The notes under the pieces: model-generated | Database searches by the model: none | The model's input: only the letters and a program-made list of their open reading frames with translations | What the model was told of the DNA's origin: nothing | Made by a program: the position numbers and the translations under genes | In this document: positions 24,597 through 33,459 of the stretch, piece by piece | How the letters are laid out: each line of letters opens with the position of its first letter | Numbering within the stretch: the stretch's first letter is position 1 | Source of the DNA: Streptomyces malaysiense | GTDB lineage: Bacteria; Actinomycetota; Actinomycetes; Streptomycetales; Streptomycetaceae | Length of the DNA: 64,000 nt | Reading direction: 5' to 3' | Assembly (NCBI RefSeq): GCF_000980885.2 | Contig: NZ_LBDA02000057.1 | Coordinates: forward strand, 108,330 to 172,329

Positions 24597-24653
24597 ACTG
24601 CCCATGTCCAGTGCCGGTCGGCACGCAGATTTCGAACTTGGGGAGATCCCGCC

Positions 24654-25937
24654 GTGACCGAGCCCCTCTCCGACCACTCCGCCGATGTGATCGTCGTGGG
24701 CGCGGGCCCAGCCGGCTCCGCGACCGCGTACCACCTGGCCAAGGCCGGTCTCGACGTACTGCTCCTGGAGAAGACGGAGTTCCCGCGCGAGAAGGTGTGC
24801 GGCGACGGCCTCACCCCCCGCGCGGTCAAGCAGCTCGTCGCCATGGGTGTCGACATCTCCGAGGAGGCCGGCTGGCTGCGCAACAAGGGCCTGCGCATCA
24901 TCGGCGGCGGTTCCCGTCTCCAGCTGGACTGGCCGGACCTCGCGGCCTACCCGAACTACGGACTCGTGCGCAAGCGCGACGACTTCGACGAGATCCTGGC
25001 CCGCAACGCCCAGAAGGCGGGCGCGCGGCTGTACGAGCGCTGCAACGTCTCCGGGCCGATCGTGGACGAGCGCACCGGCCGCATCACCGGTGTGACGGCC
25101 AAGGTCGGCGAGGAGAAGCGGGAGGCCGCCTATCACGCGCCGCTCGTCGTCGCGGCCGACGGCAACTCCACCCGGCTGTCCCTCGCGATGGGCCTGCACC
25201 GCCGCGAGGACCGTCCGATGGGCGTCGCGGTGCGCACGTACTTCACCTCGCCCCGCCACGACGACGACTACCTGGAGTCCTGGCTGGAGCTGTGGGACCG
25301 GCGCGGCTCGCAGGAGCGGCTGCTGCCCGGCTACGGCTGGATCTTCGGCATGGGCGACGGCACGTCCAACGTCGGTCTCGGCGTCCTCAACACCTCGGCC
25401 GCCTTCAAGGAACTGGACTGGCGCGAGATCCTCAAGGCCTGGTGCGCGTCCATGCCCGAGGACTGGGGCTACACCCCCGAGAACATGACCGGTCCGATCC
25501 GCGGCGCCGCGCTGCCGATGGCCTTCAACCGCCAGCCGCACTACACCAAGGGCCTGCTGCTGGTCGGCGACGCCGGCGGCCTGGTGAACCCCTTCAACGG
25601 CGAGGGCATCGCCTACGCCATGGAGTCCGGCCAGATCGCCGCCGACGTCATCGTCCAGGCGCACGCGCGGGCGACGCCGGCCCAGCGGGAGACCGCCCTC
25701 CAGCGCTACCCGCGCGTCCTCAAGGACACCTACGGCGGCTACTACAACCTCGGCCGCGCCTTCGTGAAGCTCATCGGCAACCCCAAGGTCATGCAGATCG
25801 CCGCCCAGCGCGGCCTGACCCACCCGGTCCTGATGAAGTTCACCCTGAAGCTCCTGGCCAATCTGACCGACCCGACGGGCGGCGACGCCATGGACCGGAT
25901 CATCAACGGCCTCACGAAGGTGACGCCGAAGGCGTGA
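24654..25937 (+). CDS. Geranylgeranyl reductase family FAD-dependent oxidoreductase
   Basis: 427 aa from GTG 24654, preceded by GGGGAG. The Rossmann FAD motif is VIVVGAGPAGSATAYHLAKA (about 11-30). KVCGDGLTPRAVKQL and GLLLVGDAGGLVNPFNGEGI are diagnostic of the geranylgeranyl reductase / MenJ-like group. In this menaquinone neighbourhood it most likely saturates double bonds of the menaquinone side chain, since streptomycetes make partly hydrogenated MK-9. The substrate is an inference. Its stop abuts the stop of the convergent def gene. Confidence 0.92.
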   Translation: MTEPLSDHSADVIVVGAGPAGSATAYHLAKAGLDVLLLEKTEFPREKVCGDGLTPRAVKQLVAMGVDISEEAGWLRNKGLRIIGGGSRLQLDWPDLAAYPNYGLVRKRDDFDEILARNAQKAGARLYERCNVSGPIVDERTGRITGVTAKVGEEKREAAYHAPLVVAADGNSTRLSLAMGLHRREDRPMGVAVRTYFTSPRHDDDYLESWLELWDRRGSQERLLPGYGWIFGMGDGTSNVGLGVLNTSAAFKELDWREILKAWCASMPEDWGYTPENMTGPIRGAALPMAFNRQPHYTKGLLLVGDAGGLVNPFNGEGIAYAMESGQIAADVIVQAHARATPAQRETALQRYPRVLKDTYGGYYNLGRAFVKLIGNPKVMQIAAQRGLTHPVLMKFTLKLLANLTDPTGGDAMDRIINGLTKVTPKA

Positions 25938-26561
25938 TCAGGCGCTGAGAGCGGCCTCCTTGGCGGACCGGCGGGCGTAGACCTCCTCCCGCCGGTCCCC
26001 CATCTGCCGCAGTGCGTCCTTTTTCTCCCGCTTCGTCAACCGGTCGAGGTAGATGTGCCCGTCGGTGTGGTCCGTCTCGTGCGCGAGGCACCGTGCGAAG
26101 TAGCCCGTGCCCTCGATCTCCAGCGGGTTGCCGTCCTGGTCCCGGCCGCGCACGACCGCCCGGTCGGGCCGCGGCAGCGCCATCACCGCGCCCGGCACCG
26201 ACAGGCACCCCTCGCCCTCGTCCAGCAGCCGCCGCCCGCCGAGGGGTGATTCCAGCACAGGGTTGACGATGTGTCCGACATGCCGGTTTCCGTCGTCGTC
26301 GGGGCAGTCGTACACGAAAAGACGTAGATCGACCCCGACCTGATTGGCGGCGAGTCCGGCGCCCTCGGCGACGTACATCGTGCGGAACATGTCGTCGATG
26401 AGCGCCGCGAGGTCGGGTCCGAACTCCGTGACGTCCCGGCACGGCCTGTGCAGCACCGCCTCGCCGACCTCGGTGATCCGGCGCACCGCGCCGCGCCCGG
26501 CCCCGGGGGCGTACCGGGGGAACTCGGTGACGGGGGCGCCCTGTACGAACACGCGTGGCAT
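25938..26561 (-). CDS. def: Peptide deformylase
   Basis: 207 aa. All three motifs are present: GAGLAANQ (67-74), EGCLS (117-121, metal Cys119) and HETDH (161-165). It removes the formyl group from nascent proteins. The usual partner fmt is not next to it. It has a longer N-terminal extension than E. coli Def, as in other actinobacterial paralogues, and streptomycetes carry several copies. The stop codon directly abuts that of the flavoprotein gene. Confidence 0.95.
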   Translation of the reverse strand: MPRVFVQGAPVTEFPRYAPGAGRGAVRRITEVGEAVLHRPCRDVTEFGPDLAALIDDMFRTMYVAEGAGLAANQVGVDLRLFVYDCPDDDGNRHVGHIVNPVLESPLGGRRLLDEGEGCLSVPGAVMALPRPDRAVVRGRDQDGNPLEIEGTGYFARCLAHETDHTDGHIYLDRLTKREKKDALRQMGDRREEVYARRSAKEAALSA

Positions 26562-26715
26562 CGCGTCTTCTCCTTCGCTCGTGGACGAAACCGCCGTACG
26601 GCGGTCCGGCCCCCGAGCATGCCAGGGACGCCGCAGGGCCGCTGCCCCCGAGCGGCCGCGGCCCTGCGCGAGGCACGTGAAAGCGCCTCAAGTGTGTGAA
26701 ACGGTACGCGATGCC

Positions 26716-27543
26716 TCAGAGCACGCGCACGGCGCCCGTCGGCTCGTCGTACGACAGCGGGTGCTCCGAGACGCCGGAGGACGGGTTCTGCGCGCCGACG
26801 AACATGCCGCCGCCCACGTACACCGCGACGTGGTACGCGCTGCCCGCGCTGCCCCAGTACAGGATGTCGCCCGGCTGGAGGTTGCTCAGCGAGACCTGGG
26901 TGCCGGCGGTCGACTGGTCCTGCGAGACGCGCGGCAGGCTCACGCCGACCTGCTTGAAGGCGGTCTGCACCAGGCCGGAGCAGTCGTACGCGGAGGGGCC
27001 GGTGGCGCCGGAGACGTACGCCTTGCCCAGCTGCGCCTTGACGAAGCTGACGACGGCCGCGGCGGAACCGGTGGCCGTGGAGGAGCCGGTGCTGGTGCCG
27101 CCGCCCGTGGCGGCGGAGCCGGAGGTGTCGGCCACGAGGGTCGTGCGGGCCGTGCTGCGCGAGGCGCGCTCGGCGGCGGCCTTGCGCGCGGCCTCCTCGG
27201 CCTTCTTCTTGGCCTCGGCCGCCTTCTGCTTGGCGTCGGCGAGGTCCGCCTCGGCCTGCTTCGCGGCCTTCGCGGCGGCCGCGTCGCGCTCGGCCTGGAG
27301 CTGGTAGTTCGCCGCGGCCTGCTGGGTGGCGTCCGCGGACTGGGCGGCCTGCGTGGCCAGGTCGGCCGTCAGGGTGGGCAGTTCGAGGGTCTGCGTCACC
27401 GGCTCGGCCGCGTTGGCCGTACCGGCGGCCCCGGCGACTGCCAGGGTGCTGAGGACGCCACCGGCAACTCCGGCCCGCATCGCGAGGGACGACGCGCTGC
27501 GGCGGGGCTTCCGGTGGCTGCGTATGTGAGCGGTGTGGGACAT
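26716..27543 (-). CDS. Secreted NlpC/P60 endopeptidase with coiled coil
   Basis: 275 aa from ATG 27543, chosen because it gives a clean signal peptide (residues 1-46, twin basic start then Ala/Gly/Val core ending TANA-A). A charged coiled coil rich in Ala, Lys and Glu (about 80-130) and a Ser/Thr/Gly linker follow. The NlpC/P60 domain (about 160-275) has catalytic Cys188 in YDCSGLVQ and His238 in YHVAVYVGGG. It cleaves D-gamma-glutamyl-diaminopimelate bonds in peptidoglycan stems, RipA-like. No ydaO-type riboswitch was found in its leader. Confidence 0.93.
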   Translation of the reverse strand: MSHTAHIRSHRKPRRSASSLAMRAGVAGGVLSTLAVAGAAGTANAAEPVTQTLELPTLTADLATQAAQSADATQQAAANYQLQAERDAAAAKAAKQAEADLADAKQKAAEAKKKAEEAARKAAAERASRSTARTTLVADTSGSAATGGGTSTGSSTATGSAAAVVSFVKAQLGKAYVSGATGPSAYDCSGLVQTAFKQVGVSLPRVSQDQSTAGTQVSLSNLQPGDILYWGSAGSAYHVAVYVGGGMFVGAQNPSSGVSEHPLSYDEPTGAVRVL

Positions 27544-27783
27544 GGGAACAACCGGTATCAGGGGCTCCTCCGTATCTTCAAGAAACGTGTGCTGCGCCAC
27601 AGTTGCCTGATCGAGACCTCAAACCCCGGGCGTGTCGCCCTTTATTGACGCCGTAACGGACATTGCGGACGCCCGTGATCAAGGGTTTGATCACGGTCTT
27701 TGATCATTAAGTCCGGATTGCCCCGCGCTTACCACCGGTTGATGTGGTTGGCCAACCCCGGTTCCTGAGAGTCCGCTGTGACT

Positions 27784-27797
27784 GTGACGGAGGTCAC
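27784..27797. promoter_or_regulatory. Candidate Crp-type site
   Basis: GTGACGGAGGTCAC fits the motif GTG, six bases, G-N-CAC reported for Streptomyces Crp. It is 240 bases upstream of the NlpC/P60 start and 450 upstream of nuoA. Confidence 0.4.
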
Positions 27798-28164
27798 GGA
27801 ACGGTCGCCGGGGGCGCGGCGTCCCGCGCGTGCGGGGCTCGTGAACGCGTGCACGCGCATTCACTCCCGTCCACACCGCACCTCCCGTCTCCCCCTGACG
27901 TGTGAACGGAATCCACTACCAAGATCGGCCGCCCAGCGCCAATTTGCATGCAGGCGAACTCTCTTGATATTGAGACGCCCTCTTTGGCCTGCGATGACAG
28001 GCGAGATTGTCACTTCTGGTGATCAACTGAACGCTTCGCGTATGAAGATCACCCATCATCCGACTTCATGATCCTTCGTCAGGTGGTGGAGATCACAAAG
28101 CTTGTGGAATACCCCGTGTCGCAGATCACAGATCGGCGGGCATAGGATGCGAGGCAGTTGGGCT

Positions 28165-28180
28165 TGTGACCTGCTTCACA
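28165..28180. promoter_or_regulatory. Candidate Rex operator upstream of nuoA
   Basis: TGTGACCTGCTTCACA has perfect TGTGA/TCACA arms and matches the published streptomycete Rex operator TGTGAACGCNTTCACA at 13 of 16 positions, counting the N. It lies 68 bases before nuoA and just after a TAGGAT -10-like box (28143-28148), a repressing position. Confidence 0.65.
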
Positions 28181-28247
28181 TGTTCTCGATCTTCATCGGC
28201 CCAGCGAACCGCCAGCAGTCAGTGCCGACTGAGAGGAGCGAGGAGCG

Positions 28248-28607
28248 GTGAACGCCTATGCGCCCATCCTCGTACTGGGAGCCCTCGGGGCAGGCTTTGC
28301 GATCTTCTCCGTGGTCATGGCCACGCTGATCGGTCCGAAGCGGTACAACCGCGCCAAGCTCGAAGCCTACGAGTGCGGGATCGAGCCGACCCCCACGCCG
28401 GCCGGCGGCGGGCGCTTCCCCATCAAGTACTACCTGACGGCGATGCTCTTCATCGTCTTCGACATCGAGATCGTCTTCCTCTACCCCTGGGCCGTCACCT
28501 TCGACGCCCTGGGGCTTTTCGGGCTCGTGGAGATGCTGCTCTTCGTGCTCACCGTCTTCGTCGCGTACGCGTACGTATGGCGGCGCGGCGGCCTGGAATG
28601 GGACTGA
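28248..28607 (+). CDS. nuoA: NADH-quinone oxidoreductase subunit A
   Basis: 119 aa, GTG start preceded by GAGGAGCGAGGAGCG. Three membrane helices are present, with the conserved loop ECGIEPTPTPAGGGRFPIKY (Cys of the quinone-site loop) and DIEIVFLYPWA. First gene of the complete nuo operon; the spacing to nuoB is 14 bases. Membrane arm of NDH-1 next to NuoJ and NuoK. Confidence 0.98.
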   Translation: MNAYAPILVLGALGAGFAIFSVVMATLIGPKRYNRAKLEAYECGIEPTPTPAGGGRFPIKYYLTAMLFIVFDIEIVFLYPWAVTFDALGLFGLVEMLLFVLTVFVAYAYVWRRGGLEWD

Positions 28608-28621
28608 GGGGCCATACAGAC

Positions 28622-29172
<551 letters not shown>

Positions 29173-29176
<4 letters not shown>

Positions 29177-29931
29177 GCGACGCGAACGGCACCCACGGCG
29201 GCGGACCGAACGGGGTGAACCCCGAGAAGGACCTCTCCGCATCCAACCTCCCCGGTCAGCGCGGCCAGGGCGGCGAGGAGATCCGCGTCCAGCGCGGCAT
29301 GTTCGGCGCCGGGAACGGCGGCGACACCTCCGGCTACGGGGGCCTGGTCCGCTCGATCCGGCTGCCCGGACCGGCGAGCCGCCCCTACGGCGGATGGTTC
29401 GACGAGGTCGCCGACGAGCTGGAGGGCGCCCTGGAGGAACAGGGCCTGCTCCCGGACAACGCCATCGAGAAGACGGTCGTCGACCGCGGCGAACTCACCT
29501 TCCACATCGAGCGCGAGCACCTGCTCCGCGTCGCCCGCACCCTGCGCGACGACCCCGCCCTGCGCTTCGAACTGTGCACCGGCGTCAGCGGCGTGCACTA
29601 CCCGCACGACAAGGGCCGCGAGCTGCACGCCGTCTACCACCTGCGCTCGATCACCCACAACCGGCTGATCCGCCTGGAGGTCAGCGCCCCGGACGCCGAT
29701 CCGCACGTCCCGTCCCTGGTGTCCGTCTATCCCACCAACGACTGGCACGAACGCGAGACGTACGACTTCTTCGGGATCGTCTTCGACGGCCACCCGGCCC
29801 TGACGCGGATCATGATGCCGGACGACTGGCAGGGCCATCCGCAGCGCAAGGACTACCCGCTCGGCGGCATCCCCGTCGAGTACAAGGGCGCCCAGATCCC
29901 GGCTCCGGACCAGCGGAGGTCCTACTCGTGA
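29173..29931 (+). CDS. nuoC: NADH-quinone oxidoreductase subunit C
   Basis: 252 aa from GTG 29173 (GTGA overlap). The NuoC core has HAVYHLRSITHNRLIRLEV and the signature ERETYDFFGIVFDGHPALTRI, ending DWQGHPQRKDYPLGG. An extra N-terminal stretch of about 60 residues, rich in Gly and Asn, is not in E. coli NuoC but is common in actinobacteria. C and D are separate genes here, unlike the fused E. coli NuoCD. Confidence 0.97.
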
Positions 29932-31250
29932 GCACTCAGTCAGCAGCCTCCCGGGAAACCACCGAGGGCACCGTCTACACGGTCACCGGTGGCGACTGGG
30001 ACGAGGTCGTCCAGTCCGCGGCCCGCTCCGACGACGAGCGCATCGTCGTCAACATGGGTCCCCAGCACCCCTCCACCCACGGGGTGCTCCGGCTGATCCT
30101 GGAGATCGACGGCGAGACGGTCACCGAGGCCCGCTGCGGCATCGGCTACCTGCACACCGGTATCGAGAAGAACCTCGAGTTCCGCACGTGGACGCAGGGC
30201 ACCACCTTCGTCACGCGCATGGATTACCTGACGTCCTTCTTCAACGAGACCGGCTACTGCCTCGCCGTGGAGAAGCTCCTCGGCATCGAGGACGACATCA
30301 CCGAGCGCGCCAAGATCATCCGGGTGCTCCTGATGGAGCTGAACCGGATGTCCTCCCACCTGGTGTGCATCGCCACCGGCGGCATGGAGCTGGGCGCGAC
30401 CACGATCATGATCTACGGCTTCCGTGATCGTGAAATGATTCTCGACCTCTATGAGCTGATCACCGGCCTGCGGATGAACCACGCGTACATCCGCCCCGGC
30501 GGACTCGCCCAGGACCTGCCGCCCGGCGCGGTCGACCAGATCCGCGAGTTCGTCAAGAAGATGCGCCGGAACCTCCCGGAGTACGACAAGCTCGCCACCG
30601 GGAACCCCATCTTCAAGGCCCGCATGGGCGACATCGGCTATCTCGACCTGGCCGGCTGCATGGCCCTCGGCGCGACCGGCCCGATCCTGCGCGCCACCGG
30701 CCTGCCGCACGACCTGCGCAAGACCCAGCCGTACTGCGACTACGAGACGTACGACTTCGAGGTCCCCACCGCCGACAGCTGCGACGCCTACGGCCGCTTC
30801 CTCATCCGTCTGGAGGAGATGCGCCAGTCGCTCGGGATCATCGAGCAGTGCCTGGACCGGCTGGCGCCCGGACCGGTCATGGTCGCCGACAAGAAGATCG
30901 CCTGGCCCGCCCAGCTGGCCCTCGGCCCGGACGGACTCGGCAACTCCCTCGACCACATCAAGAAGATCATGGGCACCTCCATGGAGGCCCTGATCCACCA
31001 CTTCAAGCTGGTCACCGAGGGCTTCCGGGTCCCGCCCGGCCAGGCGTACACGGCGGTCGAGTCCCCCAAGGGCGAGCTCGGCGTGCACGCGGTCTCCGAC
31101 GGCGGCACCCGCCCCTACCGGGTCCACTTCCGCGACCCGTCCTTCACCAATCTTCAGGCCATGGCGGCGATGTGCGAGGGCGGCCAGGTCGCCGACGTGA
31201 TCGTCGCCGTCGCGTCCATCGACCCCGTGATGGGAGGCGTCGACCGGTGA
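29928..31250 (+). CDS. nuoD: NADH-quinone oxidoreductase subunit D
   Basis: 440 aa from GTG 29928 (GTGA overlap with nuoC). Hydrogenase-like large subunit: GPQHPSTHGVLRLILEIDGE, then GYLHTGIEKNLE and MNHAYIRPGG, ending AVASIDPVMGGVDR. The conserved His and Asp residues of the quinone cavity are retained. It forms the quinone pocket with NuoB. Confidence 0.98.
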   Translation: MSTQSAASRETTEGTVYTVTGGDWDEVVQSAARSDDERIVVNMGPQHPSTHGVLRLILEIDGETVTEARCGIGYLHTGIEKNLEFRTWTQGTTFVTRMDYLTSFFNETGYCLAVEKLLGIEDDITERAKIIRVLLMELNRMSSHLVCIATGGMELGATTIMIYGFRDREMILDLYELITGLRMNHAYIRPGGLAQDLPPGAVDQIREFVKKMRRNLPEYDKLATGNPIFKARMGDIGYLDLAGCMALGATGPILRATGLPHDLRKTQPYCDYETYDFEVPTADSCDAYGRFLIRLEEMRQSLGIIEQCLDRLAPGPVMVADKKIAWPAQLALGPDGLGNSLDHIKKIMGTSMEALIHHFKLVTEGFRVPPGQAYTAVESPKGELGVHAVSDGGTRPYRVHFRDPSFTNLQAMAAMCEGGQVADVIVAVASIDPVMGGVDR

Positions 31251-32113
31251 CCACCTCTTCTTCGGAGCACGGCGTCAGCCTGGGCATGCCCGAACCGCCC
31301 GCGCCCGCCTACCCGGACGACGTACGGGAGCGCCTGGCGGCGGACGCGCGCGAGATCGTCGCGCGCTACCCGGACTCCCGCTCCGCCCTGCTGCCGCTGC
31401 TCCACCTCGTGCAGTCCGAGGAGGGCCATGTCACGCGCACCGGAATGCGGTTCTGCGCGCAGACGCTCGGCCTGACCACGGCCGAGGTCACCGCGGTGGC
31501 CACCTTCTACACCATGTACCGCCGCCGGCCCTCCGGCGACTACCAGGTCGGGGTGTGCACCAACACCCTGTGCGCGGTGATGGGCGGCGACGCGATCTTC
31601 GAGTCCCTCCAGGAACACCTGGGCGTGGGCAACGGGGAGACCACCGAGGACGGCAAGGTCACCCTGGAGCACATCGAGTGCAACGCGGCCTGCGACTTCG
31701 CGCCGGTCGTCATGGTCAACTGGGAGTTCTTCGACAACCAGACGCCCGGCAGCGCCCGGGACCTGGTGGACGACCTGCGCGCCGGACGGGACGTGCGGCC
31801 CACCCGCGGCGCGCGGATGTGCACCTTCAAGGAGACCGCCCGGATCCTGGCCGGCTTCCCGGACGAGCGGCCCGGAGCCGTCGAGGAGGGCGGCAGCGCC
31901 GGACCCGCCTCGCTGGTGGGCCTGCGCCTGGCGAAGGGAGAGACCGCACCCGCGCGCGTGGTCCATCCGCGCGGCGGCCCGCAGGACCCGCCGCGGGAGA
32001 CGGCCCACGAGCCGTCCCCGGCCGAGCACCGCAGCTCCCATGACGCGCCGCAGGAGACCTCGGCCTCCGATCCCGCGCACCCGGCAGGGCCTACCGCCGA
32101 GGAGGGGGAGTGA
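31247..32113 (+). CDS. nuoE: NADH-quinone oxidoreductase subunit E
   Basis: 288 aa from GTG 31247, with GGGAGG upstream. The [2Fe-2S] N1a ligands are Cys104 and Cys109 (VCTNTLCAVMGG) and Cys145 and Cys149 (ECNAACDF). About 110 residues follow the thioredoxin-like core, Pro/His/Glu-rich and low in complexity; E. coli NuoE ends near 165. The extension is also seen in other streptomycetes and its role is unknown. Confidence 0.97.
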   Translation: MTTSSSEHGVSLGMPEPPAPAYPDDVRERLAADAREIVARYPDSRSALLPLLHLVQSEEGHVTRTGMRFCAQTLGLTTAEVTAVATFYTMYRRRPSGDYQVGVCTNTLCAVMGGDAIFESLQEHLGVGNGETTEDGKVTLEHIECNAACDFAPVVMVNWEFFDNQTPGSARDLVDDLRAGRDVRPTRGARMCTFKETARILAGFPDERPGAVEEGGSAGPASLVGLRLAKGETAPARVVHPRGGPQDPPRETAHEPSPAEHRSSHDAPQETSASDPAHPAGPTAEEGE

Positions 32114-33459
32114 TGACCGTGGCAGCCGAACTCAAGGACTCCAGCCCCGAGAAGCTGCTGGCACCCGTGCTGTCGGCCTTCTGGGACGAGGACCGCTCCT
32201 GGTCCCTGGACGTCTACCGGCGGCACGAAGGGTACGAGGGGCTGCGCAAGGCGCTCGCCATGCCGCCCGACGACCTGATCGCCTACGTCAAGGAATCCGG
32301 GCTGCGCGGCCGCGGCGGCGCGGGTTTCCCGACCGGGATGAAGTGGCAGTTCATCCCGCAGGGCGACGGCAAGCCGCACTACCTCGTCGTCAACGCCGAC
32401 GAGTCGGAGCCGGGCACCTGCAAGGACATCCCGCTCATGTACGCGAACCCGCACAGCCTCATCGAGGGCATCGTGATCGCGTGCTACGCCATCCGGTCCT
32501 CGCATGCCTTCATCTACCTCCGGGGTGAAGTGGTCCCGGTCCTGCGGCGGTTGCACGAGGCCGTGCGCGAGGCATACGCGGCCGGGTACCTCGGCGAGAA
32601 CATCCTCGGCAGCGGTCTCGACATCGAACTCACCGTGCACGCCGGCGCCGGCGCGTACATCTGCGGTGAGGAGACCGCGCTGCTCGACTCGCTCGAAGGC
32701 CGCCGCGGCCAGCCGCGGCTGCGTCCCCCCTTCCCCGCCGTCGAGGGGCTCTACGCCTGCCCCACCGTGGTGAACAACGTCGAGTCCATCGCCTCGGTTC
32801 CCGCGATCCTGAAGAACGGGAAGGACTGGTTCAGGGCGATGGGCAGCGAGAAGTCCCCGGGCTTCACGCTCTACTCCCTCAGCGGCCACGTGGCGAGCCC
32901 CGGCCAGTACGAGGCACCGCTCGGCATCACCCTGCGCCAGCTCCTGGAGATGAGCGGCGGGATGCGGGCGGGGCACCGGCTGAAGTTCTGGACGCCGGGC
33001 GGCTCCTCCACGCCGATGTTCACCGACGAACACCTCGACGTGCCCCTCGACTACGAGGGCGTCGGCGCCGCCGGCTCCATGCTGGGCACCAAGGCCCTCC
33101 AGTGCTTCGACGAGACCACCTGCGTGGTCCGCGCGGTCACCCGCTGGACCGAGTTCTACGCCCACGAGTCCTGCGGCAAGTGCACACCCTGCCGCGAAGG
33201 GACGTACTGGCTGGTGCAGTTGCTGCGGGACATCGAGGCCGGCAAGGGCGCCAGGTCCGACCTGGACAAGCTGGCGGACATCGCCGACAACATCAACGGC
33301 AAGTCCTTCTGCGCCCTCGGCGACGGCGCGGCCTCCCCGATCTTCTCCTCGCTGAAGTACTTCCGCGAGGAGTACGAGCAGCACATCACGGGCCGGGGCT
33401 GCCCCTTCGACCCGGCCAAGTCGACGGCCTGGGCGGACCGCCCGGAGGTGAACGCATGA
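32113..33459 (+). CDS. nuoF: NADH-quinone oxidoreductase subunit F
   Basis: 448 aa from ATG 32113, which shares its A with the nuoE stop; GTG 32110 is an alternative. FMN site GRGGAGFPTGMKW (about 67-79), NADH-binding GAGAYICGEETALLDSLEG (about 178-196), and the N3 cluster ligands SCGKCTPCREG (about 353-363) with a later Cys in FCALGDGA. It oxidises NADH and passes electrons along the peripheral arm. Confidence 0.98.
   Translation: MTVAAELKDSSPEKLLAPVLSAFWDEDRSWSLDVYRRHEGYEGLRKALAMPPDDLIAYVKESGLRGRGGAGFPTGMKWQFIPQGDGKPHYLVVNADESEPGTCKDIPLMYANPHSLIEGIVIACYAIRSSHAFIYLRGEVVPVLRRLHEAVREAYAAGYLGENILGSGLDIELTVHAGAGAYICGEETALLDSLEGRRGQPRLRPPFPAVEGLYACPTVVNNVESIASVPAILKNGKDWFRAMGSEKSPGFTLYSLSGHVASPGQYEAPLGITLRQLLEMSGGMRAGHRLKFWTPGGSSTPMFTDEHLDVPLDYEGVGAAGSMLGTKALQCFDETTCVVRAVTRWTEFYAHESCGKCTPCREGTYWLVQLLRDIEAGKGARSDLDKLADIADNINGKSFCALGDGAASPIFSSLKYFREEYEQHITGRGCPFDPAKSTAWADRPEVNA

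Larger units (their letters stand above)
27544..28247. promoter_or_regulatory. 704-base divergent regulatory region between NlpC/P60 gene and nuoA
   Basis: No gene is seen. AT-richer than the surroundings. It contains the inverted repeat CGTGATCAA-GGGT-TTGATCACG (27674-27695) with a further TTTGATCA at about 27699, the palindrome GGTTGGCCAACC (27746-27757), GTGACGGAGGTCAC (27784-27797), CGTGAACGCGTGCACG (27840-27855) and the Rex-like site at 28165-28180. Confidence 0.7.

Noticed and set aside
27544..27780. Possible c-di-AMP riboswitch in the NlpC/P60 leader
   Set aside because: Cell-wall hydrolase genes often have one, but the GGGGTGAA-like and CCGACAGCT blocks are missing here, unlike at 53861-54090.
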